From Molanna angustata (Eukaryota; Arthropoda; Insecta; Trichoptera; Molannidae), in the NCBI GenBank assembly GCA_963576475.1, contig OY754982.1, positions 16,682,217-16,746,216 on the forward strand: a DNA stretch of 64,000 nt, written 5' to 3'. This document shows positions 45,871-57,329 of this stretch, piece by piece. Both the position numbers and the translations under genes were made by a program. Positions within the stretch are counted from its first letter, which is position 1. Each line of letters begins with the position of its first letter. The notes below the pieces were generated by a model. The model was not told the DNA's origin and did no database searches. It was given only the letters and a program-made list of their open reading frames with translations.

Positions 45871-46815
45871 AATATATAGTTTTGTAGGTAGAATGAATAA
45901 TTGTCAAAAACATACCATTATTATTCATTAATTTATTGAATAGGACATAAAATACATGTAAACAATTAGATTTATCAAATTCTACGTCACATCTCGTGTG
46001 CGTGATTTTCAACTGTTTTCTCCCTAAAATATACCTACTAGGTATATGTCACAAAATATCATCAGAGGTTCTGTGTTTTAAGTTATGAATATTTGGTACC
46101 TATATTATTTATTCGTCATACGTATTTAGTAAGGTCCACAATTCGCACATGTACTATGTTCCACTTTATTAAAAAGATTTTAATTTCTTGATTGTTGAAG
46201 ATCAAAATAAAATGGTACCTACACGATATGAAAATATTATAATTTATTTGATACCTATGTGTTAATATAGTCATACGATGGTGTATGATGTATGGTAGGT
46301 ATTAGTCAGTGAAATCTTTGATTAACTCTTCTGTACCCCCACACAGTATGTATATGTACATATATACATGGGTGGGTACAAGCCAAATCTAGAACATGAC
46401 AAACAGCTCCAAGCCAAACTCATATAGTGCTTTCAATTTAAATACAAAGTCTCTACAATATTGGTACAAGTACATTCTTCAACATCGCAAATCATAACGA
46501 AGTTGAAAATATTCCATCTTAGCGCAACACCATTTTGCGGTCTTGCATTTACGCGATAGTTTTTTTACATTTTAAAAATACAAAGCCCACTTTTACACAC
46601 ATCGTAAGTTTTTATGAAAACACACTAAAAAAAATGACGTTCATCTGTTTAAAAAATTATTTAGAGTAGGTAATATTTTTAAATAATCAATAATGGTTTT
46701 AAGCGTTTTATTCTTACATGAATGTTTCTGAGGTCATATTAGAAAAAAATATTATATAAATATTTTAATACCTTTTATCAATATACGGAACATCATAATG
46801 AGAAATATAATATAC
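45871..46815. other. No gene seen
   Basis: AT-rich. A few GGTACC phrases (TTTGGTACCTATATTATT at 46092, ATGGTACCTACACG at 46213). No coding signal. Confidence 0.5.
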
Positions 46816-46817
46816 TA

Positions 46818-46990
46818 CACTGAAAAAAATTCATGTTAAAATCAACCGAACTATAGTAACTACAAAACAATTCGTTTTGTGCCCTTAACCAAACATTACA
46901 GTCATAAATAGATAAAATTTTACTCCTGATAACAATGATTTGGCTTGAAACGCAGGTAGCCAGTTCGGTGGTCATAATTTTTTTTCAGTG
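46818..46990. mobile_element. Tc1/mariner-type MITE, 173 bp, TA duplication
   Basis: TA (46816-46817 and 46991-46992) flanks inverted ends CACTGAAAAAAATTCATG and, inverted, CACTGAAAAAAAATTATG, extending to AACCGAACT / AGTTCGGTGG. TA duplication plus CACTG ends point to the Tc1/mariner superfamily. The minus-strand 60-codon frame across it is not a gene. Confidence 0.85.
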
Positions 46991-46992
46991 TA

Positions 46993-47396
46993 TCAATATA
47001 CGAAAATGTTTATACTTTTTATACATAAAAAAGCAAATTATTTGGAAACAATGATTTTATAAGTATCACAGCTTTAGTATTTTTGAGAATGTTTTTTTTT
47101 CTGTATTAATCTGGAAATGTTAATATATATTATGAAATATGTAGTTTAAAATTATGTATTGTTTTTATTAAAAAATTCTCGTGTAAAAAAAGGGATCACT
47201 GAATTTCTTCAGTCTTATTGCTAATACCTACCCTCTATCTCTGTCTACAATTTCTTGAAAAATTCTCGGTTTATAATAAATATATTAATCAAACAATAGT
47301 ACCTGCCACCTTTATTATTTAAAATTCATATCTTTATTTATTAATTTCTTCGAAATGTAATAATGAATTTACACAGTCTACTGTCTAGTCATAATT
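46993..47396. other. No gene seen
   Basis: AT-rich spacer. Confidence 0.5.
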
Positions 47397-47406
47397 TAGT
47401 TATTAT

Positions 47407-48033
47407 CAGTGTTCGACCGAAGGTCAGATTTCCAGCCGAAACCTTCGGACGAGGCCGAAACCTTCGGACGAGGCCGAAGCAGAAACCGAAGATTTGTATA
47501 AAATCATAAAAATATCGAGGCAAACTTTGTAAAAAAAAAATAAGTAGGTACATTGAAAGATATCAAGGTTTTTTTTTATTGATATGAAATAAAATAATTA
47601 TTATATGTAACAAATTTACTGTGAGGCCCGGCCTAGAATAGTGCTTCTACTTCATTCTATTATCATCGTTTTCGGGTAAGAGTCGGGCAATCGATAATAG
47701 GTAAAATAGGAAGCAATGAGGCACACCACCCATTCTGAATGTACTGCCTTTTGAAGGTGAGGCGAGAGTGGTATGTGGGTATACACACATATGTGTTGTG
47801 CTTCCATTTGTACGTTTATGCACACCCGCACACCTGTCGCTGGTTACACCACATTGTGGAATATGCCGTGATGATACGAAAAAATTAAGTAACAAATCGG
47901 CCAGTATAAACTGTTTAAACAATGAAATTTAGCTAATTTTAACTGTTTTTAGTGGCTGATGGAAAACATCGGCTTTGGCATTAAAATCGGCTTATATTCG
48001 GTCAAAGCCGAAGCGAAATATTTGGTCGAACGG
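47407..48033. mobile_element. hAT-like non-autonomous element with nested repeat R3
   Basis: TAGTTATTAT is repeated at 47397-47406 and 48034-48043 and flanks the element. The ends are CAGTGTTCGACCGAA and, inverted, TACCGTTCGACCAAA when the shared TA is counted. CAGTG-like ends and an 8-bp duplication (GTTATTAT) fit hAT elements. Subterminal GCCGAAACCTTCGGACGAG is repeated twice in tandem (47442-47480), with GCCGAAGC-type boxes at the other end. Repeat R3 lies inside at 47620-47890. Confidence 0.7.
47620..47890 (+). mobile_element. Interspersed repeat R3, copy 1
   Basis: ACTGTGAGGCCCGGCCTAGA ... CACACCTGTCGCTGGTTACA then TTGTGGAATATGCCGTGATG. It aligns in order with 54403-54670 plus 54980-55000. 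The class is unknown. Confidence 0.6.
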
Positions 48034-48043
48034 TAGTTATTAT

Positions 48044-48270
48044 CGAGGTATTATTTAGTCGATAACAATTTCTAAAAAAATCTCTACAAAGTAGTTATAT
48101 GTAATATATTCGTAGGTATATGGTAGTAGATGGTGTTCCAATATAATATGGACCCAATTTTATAGCTATTTGCGTTCCTTTGGCTTCCTAAATGGCTTTC
48201 TAGAACCGCCTTTGTGAGCTATCTCGCAAAGAAAATGTTCACCCACATAACATATCATAAAAGTGATTGA
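48044..48270. other. No gene seen
   Basis: Spacer of ordinary composition. Confidence 0.4.
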
Positions 48271-48935
48271 AGAATGCTCCATGGTAGAGGCAGTTATGCG
48301 ATAGAATTGAAGGTTTCGCGAGGGAAGGAGCGACCATATAAGCTTATCAGGACATTACAGAGGAAGGCGGGTGTGGAAGGGGGTGAAATGATCACCCGTC
48401 CCGGGTTTATCACCCCGGCCATAAAACCAACATGGCGTCCCCTCGGCCCGATGGCCCTCGGTGAAATGTCAATGTCTTCCGGCGTAGGCATATAGTCCCT
48501 TCGGAAAACCCCCAAAGATCAAAATTGCTTCTCGCCGCTCGCGCACATCGCCCGGAGTCACAGGCTGATACGGCGCCGGATCCGTGGGGGAATGTGAGCT
48601 CTACGGCGCGTAAAGGACATTACGTCGGGTGGGAGAGTCACTCCCACATGTTATATCCTACTCAGTTATCCTCGTGTAGCGAGAAGGGCAACAAAATAAC
48701 TGCCCGGGGCTAGGCGGTACGTTCGCCCGCCGACAGAAGGACGTAACTTACTCGTGCAGAACCGAACTGTTCCGATACTCGAAACCGAAAGGGTACAAAC
48801 AAACTAGAACCAGAAAGTTTCAACCACCGAGAGCTGCGAGCGGAGTTGCGGCCTTCTCAAATACGGACCGTTGCTAAGGAATCAAGGGTAAAATGTGGAT
48901 TTATGTAACGGCGTGCGAGTATGTGGGGTTTTAGT
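48271..48935. other. GC-rich island of unknown origin
   Basis: About 660 bp of GC-rich, CpG-containing sequence in an AT-rich window (GATCACCCGTCCCGGGTTTA, GGCGCCGGATCCGTGGGG, GGCGTAAAG-like text). It has a perfect hairpin GTGGGAG-AGTCA-CTCCCAC at 48629-48647. Frames of 60-73 codons occur on both strands (48274-48495, 48525-48713 plus; 48294-48515 minus) but I recognise no domain. It may be the GC-rich 3' portion of an R1-like LINE, another retroelement, or an exon or CpG-rich promoter segment. I cannot decide. Confidence 0.4.
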
Positions 48936-51114
48936 TCGTCTGTGAACTGAGGGTGGGTAGGAAGGAGTGTGTGGCTAAGGGAGGCAGAGGGTGGAGGAGG
49001 TGGGAGAAGGGAGAAGAATCCTTCCAACTCCACCAAGGAGCTTTGTTACTAGAAGCAGTTTGGGAACTCGCGCCATCTGACATGTCCTTTGTTCGATTGT
49101 GCGGGCTCGTAATTAGATAAGAATTTCCAACGGCGCGTGGCTTACCGCACAAACATCTTAAGAACTTCACGTGTCTCTAATTTGGAAAGCTTTCCATATA
49201 TGTACAATATATATTCACTATATATGTACATAGGCGATGGTATTTTACATGAGCTCTGCAATTAAAGTGGAAATTGAAATTTACATAAGCTAGATTCCAA
49301 TTATACAGTCTAGAATCGTTAAGATCTGATAAGGCACCAGAGAGATGAATGTTGTACATCAGCCATCATAAATCTTGCATACGAGAATATTATATGAACA
49401 TCAACATTAGATCAACGTGTAGATACGTACCCCTCATTATACAAACTCACTTTTCAATACTGATTGAAACTTTATAAACATAACCACAACAAAATAATTA
49501 CAAAATACTTTAGTCAAAAGTACAAGTTTATTTGCAAAAATTGAATTTATCAATCAAAATAAATCATTCAAATTGCTATTTTACATTTTCTGAAATCTAA
49601 ATTAATGTATTGAATTAATATTTCTGATAATATATTTTAATACATCTTTCATTTAAATTATAAACACAAAGTATTTAAATAATACTATCTGTAAAAAAAA
49701 TTTTCTTACAGTTTCACAAATACCTGAAAACTTTTTTATGTTACATAATATAATGGTTAACTTTATGATAAAAAAAAAACACTTTATGACCAAACAAGTA
49801 TCGGAGTTGAATCATATTTCGAATATCATACTTCGAATTTAAAAATAACTTTCAAATAAATTCACCAAAAATTCGAGAAAAATTTTGATTATTTCGTCTC
49901 GTAATAATATTAAAATGTAATATGAATTGAGTGTATATCTATATATGTAGGTACTTATATATAAAATTCGTAAATTTTGTGTCATTATATGTATCTATTG
50001 TTACAAAGAAAAAAATGTTTAAGAATTTCTACATCTGTTGGGATCTTGGAAAAGTCATTATTAAATTTTCGAACGAGATATTATAATATTGCCCTGTAAC
50101 CAACGTTACGATGCGACGTCGGAATTCTGAGGAATTTATATTTAATTTATAACATGGTGCTCCTTCATATTTGTATTTAAAATTCAGTCGACAAAAAGTA
50201 TATTATATGTGAGAGAGAGAATACACTCCACGTACTTTTCACTCCTACGCCACCCCTTTCTCTCGAGGTCAAAATTAAACTTGAATATTTGCAAAATCTC
50301 ACATGAAAATTCCGAGTCCTCACAAAAGGCTCGTTATTCGCCATTCTATTACGTACATCTACACATGCGAGAGGTTCTCTTCTACCATCCCTGTCCTCCA
50401 TATACTCCCATCCTACGTCCCACAACTAACCCCTTTCCCCTGCCCATACACACAGCATTACGCCACGGCTCAAACTAAGCAGTTAGCTTGAAAGCTCTAC
50501 GATACAAGTAAAAAGGTATACAATAGCTCTGCACATAGAATTCCACAATTGGCACTCGCTTTGTGTCTATAGAACATTTATTCATTTATCAGAAATCCTA
50601 TAACAGGTATTTATTATAAAACTTCTTTGATTTTAAATCAAGAATAGATACAAATATTTTTTTTAATTTACTATTTGCAAGAATATATGTAATTTTAAAA
50701 TTCGTTATTAAGATACAACATATTAATTGCTATACATACACAACAACATGGCATATCTCATAATGTAGAGAAATCAGCGAAATGTGTGCGGGAGTGCATT
50801 ACAAAAAAATAAAACATTAAAATGATCAATGCCACTATAGCTAAATACAGCACTGCTTAAATTTGTTTAATTTATAATAGTCATTTGGTTTACCAATAAG
50901 TGACAGAATTGAAATTTGAATCATACTGTATTTTATAAAAGAACATATAAATGTTTTAATAAATTTAATATCGACAGCACTTTACGGTATAAATAATACC
51001 GCAAGGTTTAAAAAAATCAAATTACTGACTTTGTTATGGATCTAATCGGGTGAAACAATCGTCCTGTGAATGAAAATAAATCTTTGTTGAAGTGAAATCA
51101 TTCATTTATTCTAG
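48936..51114. other. No gene seen; G-rich and C-rich short blocks
   Basis: 48940-49020 is purine-rich (GAGGGTGGGTAGGAAGGAG, GGTGGAGGAGGTGGGAGAAG). 50205-50480 is GC-moderate with frames on both strands (50209-50478 plus, 50177-50425 minus) and no recognisable domain. The rest is AT-rich. Confidence 0.45.
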
Positions 51115-51385
51115 TGTCATGAACCTATATCAGTAATTTATTTAGTTGCCAAGTATTAGGCGAAAAGAGTTTGATTGCTGCTGACATAAGAGAAGAAGAA
51201 GAGTAATTAATTTATTCTACAGTGTCATGAAACGCAGTCAGTAATTTATTCTACGATGTCATGAACCTAAATCAGTAATTTATTCTACAGTGTCATGAAC
51301 CTAAATCAGTAATTTATTCTACGGTGTCATGAACCTAAATCAGTAATTTATTCTACGGTGTCATGAACCTAAATTTATTCTACGT
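51105..51385 (+). repeat. 34-bp minisatellite, about 6 units, interrupted
   Basis: TGTCATGAACC...TAAATCAGTAATTTATTCTA units at 51223, 51257, 51291, 51325 and 51359 (exact 34-bp spacing), with an isolated unit at 51115. The 51142-51205 insert separating them ends AAGAGAAGAAGAAGAGTAAT, like the end of the RTE-type LINEs. Confidence 0.9.
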
Positions 51386-51646
51386 TGTTAATATATTTCG
51401 TGATACATTATCAAAAACTATATTATCATAACTATTATAGTAGGTACCTATAGAGACTTAAGATATAATAGTCTTGACAATGTTTTGTACGATAAAATAG
51501 CAATCGATGTCGTAAATCAAATGTGTAGAATCAAAAGTAATAATTATAATAAAATATAATATGTAATGAAATTCTACCAAATAAATTAAGATTTCTAAAA
51601 TTATTAAAAAATAAGCAAACACAACACAAATTTTGAACTTTATTCC
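51386..51646. other. No gene seen
   Basis: GTAGGTACCTATAG at about 51441. AT-rich. Confidence 0.45.
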
Positions 51647-51776
51647 ACTAATTTTAAAAATATTGACCACTGACGCGTTTCTTGTAGAATGGTAGATGTT
51701 CTTTGAGCGAAATGTTTCATTCAGTAGATGTACTTTGAGCGAAAAGCGTCAGTGATCAATATTTTTAAATTAGTGG
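51647..51776. mobile_element. Short foldback related to the 37.8-38.4 kb element
   Basis: Arms CCACTAATTTTAAAAATATT...GACCACTGACGCGTTTC and the inverse AAAAGCGTCAGTGATCAATA...TTTTTAAATTAGTGG. The inner right part ATTCAGTAGATGTACTTTGA then GCGAAAAGCGTCA aligns with ATTCTGACGATGTGCTTTGC / ACGAAACGCGTCA at 38289-38320. Confidence 0.7.
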
Positions 51777-52529
51777 GAAAAAAGTTAAAAAATTGTGTTT
51801 TTTTACTTATTTTTAAGTAATATTATATATAAGTGGTAATGGAATTCCATCAAGAATTAGCATTCAAAAAATTAGAAAAAAATATGAATTAATTTATTTA
51901 TTTTCATTTTCTACCCTGTGTCTCCAGGTTGTATAAATCCTTTCTCTTATACCGGTCTAAGAAGGGTGGTGGACTGTACTAGGGGGTGGGGTTAGTAAAT
52001 GTAGATGAGTAGGCACCTTCAGAACGGAATAGCCAGAAGCCATGTCTTCCATCGGTGGTCTTCATCTGCTCCCCCAGGAGAGAGCCGATAGCGTTTTCCT
52101 GTTTCGCAAATAGTAAAAACGGAAATTCGCTGAGATGCTTTTGGACGTGAAATGGGGGATGGAAAATTGCGTCGATGTCCCCTTCCAATCCCTGATCGTG
52201 TGTACACACCATGTACATACCATGGTGTGTGTGTGTGTGTGTGTGTATGTCGTAAATTATATGTTTGTTTTCGACTGCGTACATATACGCGCTGGAGATG
52301 TTACTTCGATAGGGGTTTCGAAATCACCCCGAGGTATTCAAATGATTTGTTACATGTACGTATGTAAATCATTATAATGCCCATCTGATAAATTTCACAT
52401 CGAACATAATCAATAATAAACGATTTATGTACACGCGTTAGGATAAATAGTCAAACCTGTGTGTGAATCTGTAGCTGCACCTTGTCAGCTGCAATATGTA
52501 TAGCCTCATGAAAACAATGATCTGGGCAC
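51777..52529. other. No gene seen; (GT)n at 52222-52247
   Basis: ATACCATGGTGTGTGTGTGT is a short GT microsatellite. The overlapping frames at 51979-52377 are not supported by any motif. Confidence 0.45.
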
Positions 52530-52692
52530 TGATCACAAATCTAGTGGCAATTTCTTCCAACTAACCAGTGTTTCCAGCTCAGAGAAACAATATTAGCGTG
52601 AGAGATTAATTTTAAAATTTCTCCTCTGCTGGGGATCGATCCCAGGACGCCCGCACATAAACCTTACCAACTGTGCCACGGCGTTTGGCAAA
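52530..52692 (-). mobile_element. SINE family 2 (tRNA-headed)
   Basis: The minus strand reads GCCGTGGCACAGTTGGTAAG (A box; plus coordinates 52667-52678), then GTCCTGGGATCGATCCCCAG (B box), then TTTCTCTGAGCTGGAAACAC and GGTTAGTTGGAAGAAATTGC. Pol III-type internal promoter boxes are intact or nearly so. Confidence 0.88.
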
Positions 52693-52909
52693 GGATCAGA
52701 ATATTTTTGTGAAAAGTACCTATCAGAATATTTTATTGTATTCTCTCTTATTGAATAGAGAATTTATGATATTGTAAATTCAGGAATAAATCCTGAATTA
52801 TCTAAGAATATCCTATTTTACCCATTGACTCGTACCAAATTCGATGACACCATAAAATCTAAATTTTTTAAACATAGCATGGTGGTTTAAATTCATATAA
52901 TTTGATCAT
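52693..52909. other. Short repeat R5, copy 1
   Basis: ACCAAATTCGATGACACCAT then AAAATCTAAA...AGCATGGTGGTTTAAATTCA (52836-52905) matches 55530-55600. Class unknown. Confidence 0.5.
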
Positions 52910-54210
<1,301 letters not shown>

Positions 54211-54289
54211 GTAAATTCTCAAATCTTTACTTATAATTATATATATTGTATATATTATTATTTTTTCTTTGTATACATTCAATATTGTT

Positions 54290-54352
54290 CCAATGTAATT
54301 TGTTTTTAAAAAGTAAATAAACAATTATTATTATTATTATTATTATTATTAA
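54290..54352 (+). repeat. (ATT)n with AATAAA; possible retroelement tail
   Basis: AAAAAGTAAATAAACAATTA followed by about ten ATT units. Confidence 0.6.
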
Positions 54353-54402
54353 TTTTGTTGATCTGTTAAGAGATATAAATTCTCTTGGAAAATAATGAAT
54401 TT

Positions 54403-54670
54403 CATAAGCTGTGAGGACACCGGCTTAGAATGTTGCATCCACTCTTTTCTATAATCATGTCCCGTAAAGCTGGTTATCGAAAATACAACAAGCAACAATA
54501 ACATCTCACATAGTTCAGCAATGAATCTCACTCCGATACTTAATGTAGTGCCAATTTCGGCGAGACGAGACTGGTGTATGGGGATCCACGCATGCGTCAA
54601 GTTTTCTTTTACAAGGCAATGCATATCCGCAAAATCTGTCGCTAGTTACCCTTTATTGTGGGATATTTGT
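54403..54670 (+). mobile_element. Interspersed repeat R3, copy 2 (split)
   Basis: GCTGTGAGGACACCGGCTTA ... GCGAGACGAGACTGGTGTAT ... TCTGTCGCTAGTTACCCTTT then ATTGTGGGATATT. The expected continuation (CCGTGATGGTATGAATGAAC) resumes at 54982, after an insert of SINE 2 plus a LINE tail. Confidence 0.65.
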
Positions 54671-54893
54671 TAATATAATTATATATAACACTTCCTTGCG
54701 CCCTGCGCAGGTGGCGATTTTATTGCCGCATGGCAATTTCTTCCAACTAACCCGTGTTTCCAACCCAGAGAAGCAATATTTGCGTGAGATATTAATTTAA
54801 ATAAATTTCTACTCTACTGGGAATCGAACCCAGGACGCCCGTACAGAAACCAAACGGCTTACCAACTGTGCCACGGCGGTCGGCACAATAATG
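54671..54893 (-). mobile_element. SINE family 2 (tRNA-headed), full copy
   Basis: The minus strand reads GCCGACCGCCGTGGCACAGT (A box TGGCACAGTTGG, plus 54862-54873), GTCCTGGGTTCGATTCCCAG (B box consensus), TTCTCTGGGTTGGAAACACG and GGCAATAAAATCGCCACCTG, ending toward 54671. The head directly abuts a LINE 3' UTR fragment on its right. Confidence 0.9.
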
Positions 54894-54982
54894 CTTTTAT
54901 TTGTAAACTTTATTGGTTCACGTGTCTTATTATGTATATTAACTGTCTATGTACGCAATAAATTACAATAAATAAATATTCC
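54893..54982 (+). mobile_element. Severely truncated LINE 3' UTR copy
   Basis: TTGTAAACTTTATTGGTTCA, GTGTCTTATTATGTATATTA, ACTGTCTATGTACGCAATAA then ATAAATAAAT aligns with the 3' UTR end of the LINE at 8900-9000 (TTGTAAACTTAATTGGTTCA...). Only about 90 bp were copied. Confidence 0.75.
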
Positions 54983-55019
54983 GTGATGGTATGAATGAAC
55001 GGGTTTAATGAGTTGACAT

Positions 55020-55375
55020 AGAATATGCGGCCCCGTGAAGGATGGCGATGAATGGCGCATTAGACTAAATGATGAGTTGTACAACGTATACCAGACCTCA
55101 AGTATCTCAACGCACATGAAATTACTTAGGCTGAGATGGGCTGGACATGTACAACGAATTCCAATCTCACGGGTGCCGAAACGAATTGGACACCCGGGTG
55201 GGAGAAGAAGGGTAGAAAGACCAAGGCTGCGGTGGGAAGATGAGGTCAGAAAGGATGCAGCTCAGCTTCTCCAGGAGAGGAGCAGGAAAGTGGCAGCAGA
55301 GGACAGGAGTGGATGGAGGCGAAAGTTAACGGAGGCCAAAGCTCGATTTGGGCTGTAGCGCCATCGAAGAAGAAG
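55020..55375 (+). pseudogene. LINE 3' coding end, 107-codon open frame
   Basis: The frame 55035-55358 reads DGDEWRIRLNDELYNVYQTS, then HMKLLRLRWAGHVQRIPISR, VPKRIGHPGGRRRVERPRLR, WEDEVRKDAAQ, WRRKLTEAKARFGL and TAG. It is followed by CGCCATCGAAGAAGAAGAAA. The L-R-W-x-G-H-V-x-R ... P-x-G-R-R-x-x-x-R-P-R-L-R-W-x-D and A-K-A-x-F-G-L-stop blocks define a common insect LINE 3' end. This is the best-preserved copy of the family also seen at 22970 and 24968. No reverse transcriptase core, so it is not functional. Confidence 0.8.
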
Positions 55376-57054
55376 AAAAAGAATGAGTTGATTATTCATG
55401 TTTACTGATTGATGAGTTGATTATTCATGTTTACTGAGTTGATTTTTGTGATTATTCATGTTTACATTTTGAATTAAAGTAATCTGAAAAATAAGAAGTA
55501 ATCTAAGAATATTTTCATTTATCCATTGATACCAAATTCGATGACACCATAAAATCGTTAATTTGAAAAACAAAGCATGGTGATTTTAATTCATAATATA
55601 ATTTAATTATACAATAGTAAATTTCATCAATTAATAAATAAATCAAATCCTATCTAATTTTATACAGAAATGTTGTTTATGAAACTGATAGAAACCTGTT
55701 TTTTTCTGGTTCAAAACTGATCTTTCAAAAAAAAATTACTATAAAATATAATTATCGATGGTTATATTTACTGATCTAGTAGGTAATGACAAGCCCAACT
55801 AGGATTATGGTGACAAAAAATACGGAATTCTGTGGGTATCAAGATACATTTTTCTGAACTGTATTATACCTACATTGTTTTTTTTTTCTTTAATATAAGG
55901 ACCTACTTTATCTCTAATTAATGTAATTTTAGCGCATATGTATTTATATTTAAGTAGTTTTAGTAAATGGTCAGATGAGCGTTGATACTGTAAATAAATA
56001 ATATGAAATCTTGTATTCATTTTTGATATAAATAAATACTTCATTGATAATAAACGTCTCAGTGTGTGTTTTGTTTTGATATTCAAGTGCTTCGGGGTGA
56101 AGTCTCAAGTCCATTACTGTTACTGAAATATTCAAATGAATCGATTCCTTGTGCGATTCTGTTTTATCTCCCCAATACAACTTTTGCGTCCACTGTTGTT
56201 TTCACCCCAATATATCACACATGTACATATTATGCTGTATATACCTACATCGTTTATTTTACCTACACTGCAATAAACACGAACTTGAAATACATGGATC
56301 AAGCTCTTCAATAATTGATGAAGACCAATATTTTATTACAGCTTCAACTAACGATCAGAAGACCAAAGCACTATTGATAGTACCTACTTATTTTTTGATT
56401 GATATCAAAATTTACTTTTCTCCACCATCAGCTACGATTTACTGCATTGACTCCGCCATTGAACTGTGTATAATATAAGTTAAAACCTAAGCACGACGAG
56501 AGCTGACTCCAACAATCTGCACTGACAATGAGTTGGGTTACAGCCAAGGCGAAGAAGAAGTTTTTATTACAGTTTCAAGAAATCAAAGCATTATTACTTA
56601 GCAAGATTTTGGATTATTGTATAGAAGAGATTTGATAACCTCGAAAAAAAGAAGGTGCTCATGGTTATGGAAAGCGTTGAGTAGCCTTGTTCTCTGACCC
56701 GTTGGACTAATCTTGGCAAGTCCGCTACAAGATCTTCAATCATTGAAGCTCTTCACTCTACCTAACTAAGTCTTATATGGATGCAAACAATTCGTCAGTC
56801 GAATGATTGAGTACAGCCGCAATCCTCTCACAATGCCAAAGAAATATTCAACATAAAAAAATAAAATCACTATAACTACTCAAACTCTTGACAAATCATA
56901 GTGAGGTAAGTAAAATTAATATTTTAAGAGTCAGCGAAAGCCAAATTTACGTTATAGTATAAAGGCTGATTTTTTCTGTAAAAGGATACCAAAGCAGGTA
57001 ACAACTAGTAATGGTGGCAAAGTGTTGAAAATTGCTATTTGAGCACTCAGTTAC
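55376..57054. other. No gene seen; repeat R5 copy 2
   Basis: 55385-55465 has three to four GATTATTCATGTTTAC(T) units. 55530-55600 is repeat R5 (ACCAAATTCGATGACACCAT). Frames at 55805-56478 show no recognisable domain. 56500-56840 is less AT-rich with no readable motif. Confidence 0.45.
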
Positions 57055-57285
57055 AGTATGAATCGTGATTTTCTTATATTTTCTACGAAAGACTATTAGA
57101 AATCACGCCTTCCGTTGACAGATACTTTGATGGTAATCCCCCGACGGACACCTATAAAATTTAATAAATTGTTGTCTGTATAAAGGTGTTTGTCGGGGTG
57201 TTTCCAAACAGTGTCTGTAAATGGAAAACGAGATTTCTAATAGGATTTCGTAGTAAATGTAAAAAAAAAATCACGCTCTATACTA
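57055..57285. mobile_element. Palindromic MITE beside the satellite
   Basis: GTATGAATCGTGATTTTCTT, TTCTACGAAAGACTATTAGA, AATCACGCC...GACAGATAC on the left match the inverse of ACAGTGTCTGTAAATGG, GAGATTTCTAATAGGATTTC, GTAGTAAATGT and AATCACGCTCTATAC on the right. The interior CCGACGGACACCTATAAA / AAAGGTGTTTGTCGGGG is also inverted. Confidence 0.75.
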
Positions 57286-57329
57286 CGACTTTAGTATAAG
57301 TATAAATTTAGTATGGGCCCAGTATAAAA

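Noticed and set aside
50177..50491. Frames of 62-89 codons on both strands in a GC-moderate block
   Set aside because: No recognisable domain, and overlapping frames on both strands argue for composition rather than a gene.
54862..54873. tRNA gene on the minus strand
   Set aside because: Same reasoning: it is the head of SINE family 2.
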